A stretch of DNA of 64,000 nucleotides from Coffea arabica (lineage: Eukaryota; Streptophyta; Magnoliopsida; Gentianales; Rubiaceae): assembly GCF_036785885.1 (NCBI RefSeq), contig NC_092329.1:7626001-7690000 (forward strand), read 5' to 3'. The position numbers and the translations under genes were made by a program. The notes beneath the pieces were generated by a model. The model was given only the letters and a program-made list of their open reading frames with translations, did not search any database and was not told the DNA's origin. Position 1 is the first letter of the stretch. Each line of letters opens with the position of its first letter. Below, one piece after another: positions 1 to 11,417 of the stretch.

Positions 1-1
1 G

Positions 2-841
2 TGAGTCAACATCAACAAAGGCCAAGGTTTTAATCTTTCTCATATCAACAGCAACATGATTTCCATAGGCATCATCAAACAAGAAAGTGAACCTTGTATC
101 AACTTTAAATGTACTTAATAGATCATGAAAATCAGAAATCTTTTTGGGAAGACCCAGATAATCCTCATTCAAGCTTAAAGAACCTCTATAAGAACTGACA
201 GAAGATGCAAGTTCATCAAGAAAATTATGCAGTAACTTTGGATGATGAATCAAGATATGGAACTGATCATTAGAAAGTTCGAATTCATTACCAACTGTTT
301 CCACTATGGAGTTGGAATAATTGTTTTCTCCATTTGGTTCAAGTAAAAAACTCATTCCCATCTGTTTCACCATCATCAGAACAATGTTTGGCTTAGTATT
401 GGAGTTCCGCAACTCCCAAATAAAAAATCTCGTTTGGGCTGATCAATTTCGTCTCCAAGGAAATCTGAGCCTGAAAATTTTGTATATCCATCATCCTATC
501 ATTTTCGTCGTTGTCATAATCAGTTTCAACAGTTGCTTGATTTTCATTAAAAACCCAGAACCCATTCTCATCTACCCCAAAACAGAACCTGTCACTCCAA
601 CATAAGAAGAACATTCATTCTCCGCAATTCTTGGAGCGTTAGATACTTCAACACTTCTATCGGCAAGGTTTGAATCTATATTCACTTCTTGATAACCAAG
701 AGTCATGGTTATTCCTTGAGTAAGAAACATAGGATGGCCCAAAATTTCACTCCCTCCATTCCCCAATTTTACTAGATTATCCATCTCCTCCTCTTTGGTG
801 AAACCCAGATTGATGGATAATCTTCCAGTGGAAGCTATCAT
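2..841 (-). pseudogene. Degenerate internal coding region of the left-edge retrotransposon
   Basis: Coding-like sequence on the minus strand moves between frames: 841-572, then 614-393, then an open stretch of about 147 codons from 442 to the window edge (in-frame stop at 443-445). The longest part includes the pieces RFFIWELRNS and LPKKISDFHDLLSTFK. No zinc knuckle, protease, integrase or RT motif was seen, so I do not recognise the protein. Its position just downstream of the LTR and primer site suggests a gag-like or captured sequence broken by frameshifts. An unrelated host gene with introns is possible but less likely. Confidence 0.3.
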
Positions 842-1180
842 TTGAAGATTTCATCCTCATCAATCAAGGATGTTTCAATCATACCATCTTCCTCCATATT
901 CCGTTGCTTATCCATTTTCACGGTCTCAAATTCAAGAATTTCATGGTCTTAAAGGTGGGTGAATCAAGAATGAAAAGAATCAATCAGGGGAAGAAAGAAA
1001 AGAAAAGAAGTAGAGGAAGAATGCAGATTAATGGAAGAGCAAAGAAATAGAGATAAGAGTAAGAAAAGACAAGGAAGTACAGAGAGAACAGAGGGATAGA
1101 GAGAAAAGAATTAGGAAAGAGAATTCTTTGATTGGGGCAACAGAAGCATGCATCTGAGGACCACAAGCTCTAGTACCAAT

Positions 1181-1435
1181 TGTACTGATCAGGGCTGAAG
1201 AATTAAGGAATTAAGGAAGAAGACAGCAGAAAGGATAGGGAAGATAGAGTTCAGAATTAAGGAGAGAAAAGAGTAGAATTCATTGTCTGAGAGAGGAGAT
1301 TACAATTCACATACAGAACTTCTTTACATCCCAAAGCTCTGATATATAGATTCAGCTTATAGAGCACTTATACGTAACTAACTCTTCTCTTCAACTAACT
1401 AAGCCATTAGTACTCGCTAATCTAGCAATATTACA
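1181..1435 (-). repeat. 5' LTR of the left-edge retrotransposon
   Basis: TGT...ACA bounded segment directly beside a degenerate tRNA-Met primer-binding site at 1164-1178. The outer end could be 1437 (TTACACA) instead of 1435. Confidence 0.55.
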
Positions 1436-2267
1436 CAACTCCCTAACCAAATTCTGGAAATGATGATCTGATCAAAAATGAATATCAGATGATTAAGTTT
1501 GGGTCATAACATGTCTCTCTGTCACTGTAACTCCAGTGGAATAGGAAACATGGTCAATCCTAATCCAAAGATTAAACTTGATATATATGACATAAATTCC
1601 ATTTTCATTGGAAGAAAGTCAAACAATGAACATCTCTTACAATTGAATGTGAGTGAGATGATAACTCAAAACTCCCAGGAAAGAAACAATCCTAGGCCGC
1701 ACTTTAGTCGTACTCATCAAATTAGTGAAAACAGGTATATTTGTCACTATAATACAGTTCAATTAGGAAAAAAATGTATAAACTTCTAGATTTTATCAAA
1801 GAGCTCAATAGATGCATTCGATCTCACTTGAAGGTTTCTTTTTTTAAAAAAAAAATTCACAAGAATGTATGGTTGTTAAACGTAAATGACAAATAGTGTT
1901 ATTAGTTGCCCGTAATCCTAATAGGAAAATTAGCTCCTTTATCATCTAACCCTATATTAAAGCATCAAATTCAATATCAACGTACAATAAATCCACTACA
2001 CTTTCTTTGAATTCTTTTCTTTTCTTTGTTTTTTTTTTTTGGGAAAAGAGTTTCTGCGGTTCTCCTTTCCATTTCCATTTCCATGCAAGAAAAGTTTTAA
2101 GATAATCATATATAAACGCAAGCATAACCATTATCAGCCAAATTAAGAACAAAACAAAATGTAGAAAAATAAATGTAAATTGACCCTTCAAGTTGAACAT
2201 CCTGAGGATCACATATAACCCCCAAAAAGATTATGATAAAACAAAACAGAATAATTGTAGCATATAC
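1436..2267. other. Non-coding stretch, probable first intron of the BTL-type carrier gene
   Basis: This stretch lies between the LTR element and the donor site of the carrier exon. No open frame on either strand resembles a carrier domain. It holds poly-A/T runs (1843-1855, 2027-2041). If the carrier gene continues past the window, this is intron sequence. Confidence 0.4.
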
Positions 2268-2722
2268 CTTGAAACCATGGCAGCTACAGCTCCAGCCCAC
2301 AAATGTTTGGTGGTATTCACGGCTCCGCGACCGCTGTCGCGCAATTGCACCTTCTGCTTGTTTCCCTCATCTTCAATATCGCCAACCCCATTGGGCTCCA
2401 CTAATGCTTCTTCTTTACAGCTTCTTTCAACTCCATTAAACCACAAAAATTGGTTAGAATTCTCAACCAAACCGTTTTTACTCCTAATTGACAATCCAAC
2501 ACACAAAAAATCGCCCCCCTTAACCGCGGGAAATTTGAACAAAGGCTTCTTTTTCTGGTAAGAAATGGAGAAATGCGGGTCATCAGAATGAGTTGTTTTT
2601 GAAGAAATTGCATCTAGAATTGAAGAAGAAATTGTATTATCAAGAAAAATTCCGCCAATAAAAACAATTTCTTTACAGTTTGGGTTTTTATCAGTGGCTT
2701 TTGCTAGTCCCGCCCCTGGCAT
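2268..2722 (-). CDS. BTL: BTL-type mitochondrial/plastid adenine nucleotide carrier, exon 1 only
   Basis: Open frame from ATG at 2722 to a splice donor (AAG|GTATATG) at 2268-2266. The first ~130 residues are an acidic, low-conservation leader. The end, NTTKHLWAGAVAAMVSR, is the start of the first mitochondrial-carrier repeat as found in plant BTL1-3 proteins (brittle-1-like members of the mitochondrial carrier family, exchangers of adenine nucleotides). The rest of the carrier (three repeats with PX[DE]XX[KR] signatures, about 250-300 residues) is not found in 1-2267. The donor site is good, so the gene probably continues leftward across a long intron holding the LTR element. Alternatively it is a truncated pseudogene. 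A TATA box lies about 105 bp upstream. Family call fairly sure; integrity unknown. Confidence 0.7.
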
Positions 2723-2827
2723 TTGGAAAATAGGAGAAAACTATTGTTCTTTGTTGAGGGAAATGAATTCAATAATGGGTTGGATAGATTTTTCCCCTTT
2801 TTTTTGAATGTTTAAATTGAAATGGAG

Positions 2828-2837
2828 TTTATATAAA
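2828..2837 (-). promoter_or_regulatory. TATA box of the BTL-type carrier gene
   Basis: The self-complementary TTTATATAAA sits about 105 bp upstream of the ATG at 2722 on the minus strand, a normal distance for a plant TATA box plus a short leader. Confidence 0.45.
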
Positions 2838-3168
2838 GTTGAAGGTGGAGAATGGAAGCAAGAAAATGGAGGTTTTACGGCTTTGCTTCCATCGCCGCAC
2901 GCTCGGAACTCTTTCGAGGTTTATTGATTTTTTTGTCCTTTTATATCTACTGGTTGTTTCTGTATTAACTTTCAGTTACGTTTATTGAATATTTTCCTAT
3001 TTGGATTTCTTTGTGGGAAAACTTCTATCCAGGCTCCAATCTTTCTAATCCTAAACTACATAAAGCGCCGAAGGTGCAGCTACAGTCAATTTTCCCGGTT
3101 TCGCTGTGATTTCGCAGCTGATTTCGTTCTTTTTGGTCTTTTCGCAGGCTCCATGCAGCGGCTTTCTT

Positions 3169-3664
3169 TTCTGTTCCGTTTGTCCTCATTTCTTTTTTTG
3201 TTGCTTTGTTCCCATTGTACCCTTTCTCTTGGTTCGTTTGTAATTTGCCAATCAATTTTGTCCTTTTGTTTCTTCAATCTTTTCCTCGCATCGCTTTGCT
3301 ATCTTCAGGCCGTGTATATTGACCAATGTATTTTTATGTTTACAATTTTACCACTTTTTTATATTTATTCGCTTACTCATTAACTTTCTCTAAAAACGTA
3401 TATATTAACAAACATATTCTGTTCCGTTTGTCCTCATTTCTTTTTTTGTTGCTTTGTTCCCATTGTACCCTTTCTCTTGGTTCGTTTGTAATTTGCCAAT
3501 CAATTTTGTCCTTTTGTTTCTTCAATCTTTTCCTCGCATCGCTTTGCTATCTTCAGGCCGTGTATATTGACCAATGTATTTTTATGTTTACAATTTTACC
3601 ACTATTTTATATTTATTCGCTTACTCATTAACTTTCTCTAAAAACGTATATATTAACAAACATA
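3169..3664 (+). repeat. 248-bp tandem duplication
   Basis: Two head-to-tail copies, 3169-3416 and 3417-3664, start with TTCTGTTCCGTTTG and end with ACAAACATA. By eye they differ at about one position (CACTTTTTTAT versus CACTATTTTAT). This explains why the same 60-residue peptide is encoded twice in the plus strand; the peptide is an accident of the repeat, not a gene. Confidence 0.9.
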
Positions 3665-4430
3665 TTAAATATCAAAAAAATATGCAGGATGCTATATACA
3701 CAAACATATTCAATATCAAAAAAATATGCAAGTTGCTAAAAATTCTATGTACATCTAATACATACAAACGAATAAAAATTCTATATGTATCTAATCAATA
3801 TATATAAATTGATTATGGTGTTTTGTATTAATGCAGATTAATAAAAATCATATATGTTTAGCATGCATCTAATATATATAAATTAATAATACTACTTTGT
3901 ATTAACATATAATAAGTGTTAGTTATGTGAAATAATTATAATTTCGACACTATTTTTATGTTTATAATTTTCCGTCGTTCTTTATATTTATCCGCTTATT
4001 TATTAACTCACTTATTTATTAACTTTGTCAAAAAATATTAAATATCAAAAAATTACGTAGGTCACTAAAAATCCTATGTGTATCTAATACATACTAAAGA
4101 ATAAAAATTCTATATGTATAACTCGCTTATTTATTAATTTTGTCGAAAGTGTGTATATTGACAAAAATATGTTTATTCTACTTCCACTTATATTTAACAA
4201 TATAAAAATAAACATATCGAAATTATTTTAAAGTATTAATTTATCTCACCTCTTAAAAAATGATTTACATTCCATTAATTTAAATAATATTTACATCCTG
4301 TTACTCTTAAAAAATTAAATACAAATTACAACAATATTACTATATCTATTTATAAATATATATTAATCCAATATATTGTTCCTCTATTTATTATTTCAAC
4401 CCTACTATCATATAAAACACTTTAAATATT
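3665..4430. repeat. AT-rich region with diverged repeats, Helitron 5' side
   Basis: Strongly AT-rich DNA with imperfect repeats. The motif ATAAAAATTCTATATGTAT occurs near 3772 and near 4102, each after a TCTAATACATAC stretch, and 3953-4046 is a diverged copy of part of the 248-bp unit (TTTTATGTTTA followed by TATTTATCCGC). No gene is supported. Confidence 0.5.
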
Positions 4431-4439
4431 AATTATTAA

Positions 4440-5175
4440 ATAAATCTTTAGTTGTGTGCCTTATTAAATTAAATCTAATTAGAGCTTTTGTGTCCCTGCT
4501 TTGTTTGATTAAATCAAGCCCTCTCCGTTATTAAAGTCATTAAAGGTATTGCGTTGCTTTATTCCATTAAATCAACCTCTCTCAATTATTAAATTAAAAC
4601 TGCTCAATTATTAAATTAAAGCTATTGTATTTTTAGATTGAGTAGCATAGCATAAATGTGCTCAATACAAAGTGATAATTAGTTGTGTGCCTTATTAAAT
4701 TAAATCTAATTAGAGCTTTTGTGTATAAGATTGATCTCTCAATTATTATAAATGTGCTCAATACAAAGTGATAATTAGTTGTGTGTTTTAAATGTGCTCA
4801 ATAAAAGTGACAATTAGTTGTGTGTCTTATTAAATTAAATCTAATTAGAGTTTTTGTGTATAAGATTTATCTCTCAATTATTAAATTAAAGCTGCTCAAT
4901 TATGAAATTAAAGCTATTGCATTTTCGGATTGAATAGCATAACATAAATGTGCTCGATACAACGTGGTAATTAGTTTTGTGACTTATTAAATTAAAGCTA
5001 ATTAGAACTTTTGTATATAAGATTGATGATATTTGTTAGCTATTGTTAGCTTTAAGATTGAATATCATAATATAACGTATATGTGCTCAATACAAAATGA
5101 TAATTAGTTGTCTACCTTATTAAATCCATTAAATTAAACTCTTTCGATTATTAAATTAAAGTTACTCATAAGATC
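4440..5175. repeat. Cluster of imperfect repeats (ATTAGTTGTGTGCCTTATTAAA family)
   Basis: At least five diverged copies of a unit recur: AAATGTGCTCAATACAAAGTG, then ATAATTAGTTGTGTGCC, TTATTAAATTAAATCTAATT, AGAGCTTTTGTGTATAAGAT and TCTCTCAATTATTAAATTAAA. Copies begin near 4447, 4655, 4750, 4790, 4945 and 5085. Spacing is irregular. They lie on the 5' side of the Helitron genes and may be subterminal repeats. The recurring A|TCTCTCAATTATTA resembles Helitron 5' termini. Confidence 0.55.
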
Positions 5176-6254
5176 TTACATGGTTCTTCTTTGTTCCTTT
5201 CACATTACGTGGTGCAATTCTCATTTGAGTGTGTCAGATTTTGCCTGACGTGTTGCATGGTTACAAATTACACAGTCAGATTTTGCCTTGCGTGTTGCAT
5301 GCTTACAGATTACACCTTGCAGATTGCACTGGGTCAAATTTCATCTTACGTGCTTGCAGCTTACGCATTACAGCTATATTTGGTTCGTTCGGTGATTACA
5401 GATATCCTTGCTTCGTTTGATTCTTTTATCATAGTGGACTTCCAATCATTACGTGGATTTAATGCATGCATGTGCTTGCTTTTACCAAAGCACAGACTCT
5501 TTGTATAGTTAAGCACTCTGTGTGCTATATCTACATTAGCTTTTCCACCGTCAGTTTCTTTGCTTTGACTTTCTCTACGTGCATACCAGCAACTATTATA
5601 ATGTTTTAGAGATGTTTCTCTTTTGTTTTGCATCTTTTTGTTAAGCCTCCATCTTGTGCCAGCTTTTGGTGATTTTTGTTTCCAGTTTCCTCATTCTCGC
5701 TCGCTTCAATCAGGTGGTGCCTGTTTTCCTTTACTGTATTTCTCCATTTTTGCACCTAATATAGCTGTTTATTACGTTGTTCCTTCGGTGAACTTTTTGC
5801 TTTTTCACTGTGTCTGTTTATTTTTGTTTCATATACTTCAGATTATGCTTTTATCATTTTCTCTTCCCCATCATTTCCATTTCTTTGTTGCAAGTTTTTA
5901 GTTTGCATGGACTCTGACTTTTCTTATGTTAGCTGCTTCCATATTATATTTATCTTTTCTGTGATCTTATCGGTTTATTCCATGCAGCTTAGCTCAGTCA
6001 TCCTATTCGAAGCTTATTGTTCAGGTAAAACAATCTCTCATTTACTTATTTGTTCCTCATCTGCTTAGTGTTTAGCCTGTTCTACTTCGTTGTGTTTTAT
6101 TTTCTGTGTTTGTTATCATTTTGCTTATTAAATGGTAATCATCTCTTTCATTCACGCTTGTTTTGTCTCCTCCAAGAAACTTTAGATGATTTATGATTGT
6201 GATTGTTGGATGTCATGGATAACAGAATTTTCTTAATTTTAGCTACAATTGCAT
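5176..6254 (+). other. Helitron leader region upstream of Rep-helicase
   Basis: Pyrimidine-rich non-coding sequence between the repeat cluster and the first Rep codon. It contains short tandem phrases (CAGATTTTGCCT, GTGTTGCATG) around 5230-5320 and a possible untranslated exon ending at 6023 with donor CAG|GTAAAAC. Short open frames here have no recognisable domain. It probably holds the promoter and 5' UTR of the Helitron gene. Confidence 0.35.
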
Positions 6255-9200
6255 ATGCCTCGGAAACGTAAATTTTCCTCAGAAGATGAATATCGTTTAG
6301 AAAAAAGCCGTCGTGATCGCGAAAGATATATTAGAAAATTAGTTCGACATAAAAAAGCAGCTCTTTTGCCTATTGAACCCCAGAGTGCAGAAACGCAGGT
6401 TTTACCTATGACCACTGCTCCTCAGACAACTGAGCAGAATCTTTTTGATGTTCCTGTTCATCATGATTTGCCAGCTAAACATGCAGTCGGCTATTTCTGT
6501 TTGGATTTGCCTGTGTTTTCACTTCCAGATAACACAGATATTCCATCAACTTCAACTGTGTCCAGCATTGATCCATGTAATATTCTTCCCTTATTGTTAT
6601 CTGCTCTTTTTTTTGTGTCCTTTTTTCCCCTGACCTATAGCAGGCTTGATCATCTTGTTAATTTTTTATTCATATAGTTTGTCCAGCTATAAACGGTGAT
6701 TCGGTTTCACAGAGTTTCTTTAATTCAGTTTCGCCACATGTTCATGTACACCAATTTCCTCTTCCTCCTCATTCAGGTAGTAGTGATATCGTTCTTTAAA
6801 TCATCCACTTACTATCAATATGAAATCAGAGAGACATGCTAGCTCACTCAATCACTTAATTTCTCCATAAAATATTCAGCTTGCATTTCAAACTTTGAAT
6901 TTTCAGCCTCAAACTCATCCATAAACGAAGGATCTAATATAGCAACATCTTCAAACCTTCGACCGGGTATCTTATCAATTTTCAATCTTACTCCTATATC
7001 CTATATCCTATTTATACTGGTCAATATGCTTTTATTTCTTGCATAACCAGATACTGGCTATGCTGTATACTTTTAGATAATGATCGCCGCCGAACAAATA
7101 TACCGCTCATAGAGCAGATACAATCAGAGCCAAGTATATTGCCATTTGTTCCAGATTGTATTCACTGCCATGCTAAACGGTATTACATGGAGCCGCCTCG
7201 ATTCTGCTGTGCTTCTGGAGAGATTAAATTAGCACCAACCAAAATGCCTGATAGATTAGTACAGCTTTATAAAGCAAACACTCCTGAATCAAAAGAATTC
7301 AGACAATGTGTTAGGAGTTATAATAACATGTTTGCTTTCACATCTCTGGGGGTTCATTATGATAAAGATCTCAGCAAGAGGAATGATGGTATCTATACTT
7401 TTAGGGTGCAAGGACAGATATACCATTTTATGAACTCATTATTTCCTTCTGAAGATGACAAGGCATCAAACTTGCAACTGTATTTTTATGATACAGAACA
7501 TGAGTTAGCAAATAGAATGGCTATCTCAGGCAAATTCAAAGAGTCTATTGTACAACAGCTGAGGTCTATACTTGATGAAAATCCATATTCTGCTTTTATT
7601 CGAAGCTTGACAGAAGTTCAGGACCTAGACAGATATCGGATATTTCTAAAGTCTGACTCAGGATTGGATCAACGTGTGTACAATACACCTACAGTATCTC
7701 AAGTTGCAGCCATTTGGTCTGAAAGTGATCTGAATAGCACTCAAAGTTCCAGAAATATTGAAATCTCTACAAAAACAGGCAACAAGAAAATAGTTAAGCA
7801 ATACTATGGGTGTTATGATGCACTGCAATATCCTCTTATATATGCTCGAGGGGAAACAGGTTGGCATCCAGGAATTCTTCGAAAAACCAAAGCTGATATA
7901 TTAGAGCGGCCTGATCAGACTTGCAGTCAAGAAAATTTACTGCCTCTTCATCAATGTACCAACATGGATCACATTATCGATGCAGAAGAGCAAGGTACAA
8001 TCATATGTCTTTGTTCAACCATTAGAGATTTTAAATTCCTTCTTGCTAAATCATAGCTTTAATCTTTAATTTTTTATTACTATTGCAGCTGTCAAAAAAA
8101 AAAAAAAAGGCGGCCAACTGTTTCATGTCGAGAGTACTATGCATACAAGTTTCAAATTAGAAATGCAGATCAATCAAATCTTTTACATATCAGTCGCCTT
8201 CTACAGCAATACTCTGTTGATACTTATGTAAAGTTGGAGACTTCAAGATTGGAATTTTACAGAGGCAGACAAAACAAATTAAGAACGGAAGCATATCAAG
8301 GATTAGTAGATGTTGTTGCAAATGGTGAAAGAAATGCTGCAAATGTTGGCAAGCGCATCATTTTGCCAGCAAGCTTTATAGGTGGCCCAAGAGACATGCG
8401 TCGCAGGTACATGGATGCAATGGCATTAGTGCAACGGTATGGAAAACCTGATATTTTCCTTACTATGACTTGTAATCCGTCGTGGCCAGAAATCAAACAG
8501 CATTTGGAACAAAAAGATGAAAGTCAGAATCGTCCTGACTTAATTGCTCGTGTCTTCCGTGCAAAAATGGAACAATTGAAAGAAGACCTATTGAAAAAAA
8601 ATCTTTTTGGACAAGTAGCAGCATATACATATGTGGTTGAGTTCCAAAAACGCGGTCTACCACATGCTCACTTTTTGATCATCCTTAAAGACAAGTGGAA
8701 AATGTACTCTCCAGAAGAGTACGACAGAATTGTCTCTGCAGAGCTGCCAGATAGATTCAAATCACCATATCTCTTCTCTCTTGTTATAAAACACATGCTT
8801 CATGGTCCGTGCGGATCTCTGAATGTAAAGAGCCCTTGTATGCGACAGAATCAGAAATGTAAAAACAACTATCCGAAAGATTTTTCTGAATTCACAAAGC
8901 ATGGAAAGAATTCATATCCACTGTATAGGAGGCGTGATAATGGAAACAGTGTCATGATCAGAGATCACAAGTTGGACAATCGTTGGGTTATTCCTTATAA
9001 TGCATATCTTCTAGCAAAATATGATTGTCACATCAACGTTGAAATTTGTTCTGCCATCGAAGCTGTGAAATACATATATAAGTATATATACAAGGGCCAT
9101 GACCGAGTTCTATACCAGCTAAATGCAGAAGCAGCAGACAAAATTGTTGATGAAATTAAAAATTTCCAGTCTGGTCGATGGATCTGTGCCCCAGAAGCTA

Positions 9201-9961
9201 TGTGGAGAATATTTGCTTTTGATCTCAGTGTCATTAATCCAGCTGTCATTGTTCTACATTTACACCTGCAAGATTATCAATCAATGCCCTTCCATGAAGA
9301 TAGACCACTGCAGGATATCATTCAAGATGAAAGACTTCAACGAACAATGCTTACAGAATTCTTTGCTCTTAATCGAACAAATAAGCAAGCTCAGGATCTC
9401 AATTTATTATATAAAGAATTTCCCCAATACTTTGTTTGGGATGAAGATGATAGAATCTGGTATCCTCGAAAACGTGGACAAGTCATTGGTCGTATCACTA
9501 CAGCGCATCCAATAGAAGGCGAAAGATACTATCTTAGAATGCTGCTGATGCATGTTCGAAAACCAAAATCTTTTACTGATTTAAAGACAGTAAATGGATT
9601 CATTGCTTGTTCATTTAAAAAGGCTGCAGAAATTCGAGGATTGTTACAGATTGATAACGGAGCAGAACAATGTCTATCAGAGGCTGCACTGTACAAAATG
9701 CCATCATCTCTAAGACAACTATTTGCTGTCATTTTGATATATTCTCCGCCAAGTAGTCCAAAAGACCTTTGGGACAAATTCTATTACTCACTATCAGAAG
9801 ACATAGCAAATCAGTCTTTTCTATCAGAAGAACAAACAAGAGCAAAAGTCCTTCATCTTATTGATGAACATTTACAAAAAAATGGGAAAGAGTATAACAG
9901 ATTTTGGCTTCTCACAATCAATTTCAACAATGTCTTCCGCTGCTATCACAAAAGAAATTGA
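6255..9961 (+). CDS. Helitron replication initiator (Rep) portion, frame-broken
   Basis: Exons read as 6255-6576, 6678-6776, 6907-6966, 7077-7994 and 8089 onward, all in consistent phase up to a 15-A run at 8094-8108. The start is the ATG of MPRKRKFSS. The protein carries the Helitron-like N domain: TMTCNPSWPEI (about 8463-8495), the HUH metal site GLPHAHFLI (about 8653-8679), and the two-tyrosine nuclease motif KYIYKYIYKGHD (about 9067-9102). It nicks and joins single-stranded DNA for rolling-circle transposition. Two frame problems are seen. The 15-A run shifts the frame away from RRPTVSCREYY unless it is one base longer or two shorter. An extra A at 9876-9882 sends this frame to a stop at 9961 and separates it from the helicase. 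Confidence 0.85.
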
Positions 9962-11417
9962 AGCAGAATATGCAATTCCCATTTCTGAACAAGATCTAGC
10001 AGCTGTATCTGTGCTCAATCATGGTCAAAGACATGCATTTGATAGAATAATGGAAAAAGTCAATACCAATGTTCCAGCTGCATTCTTCATTGATGGACCT
10101 GGTGGTACTGGAAAATCCTTTCTATACAAGGCTTTGCTTGCAACTGTTAGATCAAGAGGAGACATTGCCCTGGCAACAGCAACATCAGGAGCTGCAGCAT
10201 CATTACTTGCTGGAGGTCGCACTGCCCACTCTCGCTTTAAGATACCTCTTCATCAGGAAATTAATAGTACCTGCAATATTTCCAAACAAAGTGCCATTGG
10301 TCAGTTAGTTCAAGCTGCAAGATTAATCATCTGGGATGAAGCAACAATGGCCAAGAAATACGCCATTGAATCCCTTGACAGATTATTGAGAGACTTGCTA
10401 AACTCTGATTGTATCTTTGGTGGAAAAGTTCTTGTTTTTGGTGGAGACTTCCGGCAAACTTTGCCAGTGGTGAGAAAAGGTCAACGAGAAGATTATGTCT
10501 CAGCATCCCTTGTCAATTCTTACCTATGGCCTCACCTGCAAAAGATCCGACTCACTGAAAACATGAGAGCACGGTCAGATCCTTCATTTTCTGACTTTTT
10601 ACTGAAAATAGGAAATGGAACAGAGCCAACAATTTTAGATAACAAAATCAAGCTTCAACCTTCAATGCTCATACCTTTTATCGATGATAAAACCTCATTG
10701 AACCTTCTGATAAATACTGTATATCCATCCTTGCCTGACTTTTTAAACAACAGTTCTGCAGTTACTAACAAAGCTATTTTGAGTACAACAAATGATACAG
10801 TTCAAGAAGTCAATCAAATTTTGATTGAAAGATTTCCAGGGCAAGAAACAAGATACATCAGCTTCGATCAAACAATTGATCCAGCAAAACAGGCTGATCA
10901 TGGAGATTTCTTAAATTCCATTCAACCTCCTGGATTACCCCCACATGAACTAATTTTGAAACCAATGTGCCCAGTTATACTTCTTAGAAATCTTAACCCT
11001 GCACAAGGTTTATGCAACGGAACACGTCTCATTTGTTTAAATTTTGATAAGAATGTCATACATGCTGAGATTTCAGTTGGTATTCATGCTGGTAAACATG
11101 TGTTTATTCCTCGCATTCCATTGCATAGTTCGAATGATGAATCTTACCCAATACCCTTCAAACGCACTCAATTTCCAATTTCATTATGCTTTGCTATGAC
11201 AATCAATAAATCACAGGGACAAACACTTGATTTTGTTGGAATATACTTAAAGGAACCTGTCTTTTCGCATGGACAATTATATGTTGCATTGTCTAGAGCA
11301 AAAACCTCAGCAAATGTGAAGATCTTGCTAAGACCTGTTACTGTCCAGTCTACAGAAAGCAATTATACTCGAAATATTGTTTATCATGAAATCCTAGCTG
11401 CTGCTGCTGATACTTGA
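9861..11417 (+). CDS. Helitron PIF1-like DNA helicase portion
   Basis: This is the C-terminal half of the Rep-helicase protein, in the +1 frame relative to Rep. It shows Walker A GPGGTGKS (about 10095-10118), Walker B IIWDEATM (about 10327-10350), the motif GGDFRQTLPVV (about 10441-10473) and the final SF1 motif HGQLYVALSRAK (about 11269-11304), with stop at 11415-11417. PIF1-family helicases unwind DNA 5' to 3'; in Helitrons this drives strand displacement after Rep nicks. There is no true start here: the protein should continue from Rep through HLQKMGKSITDFGF if the A run at 9876-9882 had six As instead of seven. The coding region after the break is intact for about 510 residues. Confidence 0.9.
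   Translation: MMNIYKKMGKSITDFGFSQSISTMSSAAITKEIEAEYAIPISEQDLAAVSVLNHGQRHAFDRIMEKVNTNVPAAFFIDGPGGTGKSFLYKALLATVRSRGDIALATATSGAAASLLAGGRTAHSRFKIPLHQEINSTCNISKQSAIGQLVQAARLIIWDEATMAKKYAIESLDRLLRDLLNSDCIFGGKVLVFGGDFRQTLPVVRKGQREDYVSASLVNSYLWPHLQKIRLTENMRARSDPSFSDFLLKIGNGTEPTILDNKIKLQPSMLIPFIDDKTSLNLLINTVYPSLPDFLNNSSAVTNKAILSTTNDTVQEVNQILIERFPGQETRYISFDQTIDPAKQADHGDFLNSIQPPGLPPHELILKPMCPVILLRNLNPAQGLCNGTRLICLNFDKNVIHAEISVGIHAGKHVFIPRIPLHSSNDESYPIPFKRTQFPISLCFAMTINKSQGQTLDFVGIYLKEPVFSHGQLYVALSRAKTSANVKILLRPVTVQSTESNYTRNIVYHEILAAAADT

Larger units (their letters stand above)
1..1435 (-). mobile_element. LTR retrotransposon, left-truncated by window edge, minus orientation
   Basis: A candidate LTR of about 255 bp runs from TGTACTGATC at 1181 to ATATTACA at 1435, so it has TGT...ACA ends. 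Next to it, read on the minus strand from 1178 down to 1164, is TGGTACTAGAGCTTG, which resembles the initiator-Met tRNA primer-binding site (TGGTATCAGAGC) with a few changes and the usual 2-nt spacing. This order (LTR, primer site, internal region) makes 1181-1435 the 5' LTR of an element transcribed to the left. The internal region 1-1163 has only broken coding stretches on the minus strand. The second LTR and target duplication lie outside the window. The superfamily cannot be assigned, since no protease, RT or integrase motif is visible. Confidence 0.6.

Noticed and set aside
2985..3631. Two overlapping plus-strand frames encoding the same hydrophobic peptide
   Set aside because: They are the same 248-bp tandem repeat read twice; no domain, start context or splice support.
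3169..5175. CRISPR-like repeat array
   Set aside because: Repeats are long, diverged or directly adjacent, without unique spacers of constant length, and the genome is a plant nuclear genome.
9876..9882. Programmed +1 ribosomal frameshift joining Rep and helicase
   Set aside because: Plant Helitrons normally encode one continuous Rep-helicase, and no frameshift stimulator was recognised; a one-base homopolymer difference is simpler, though slippage is kept as an open option in the findings.
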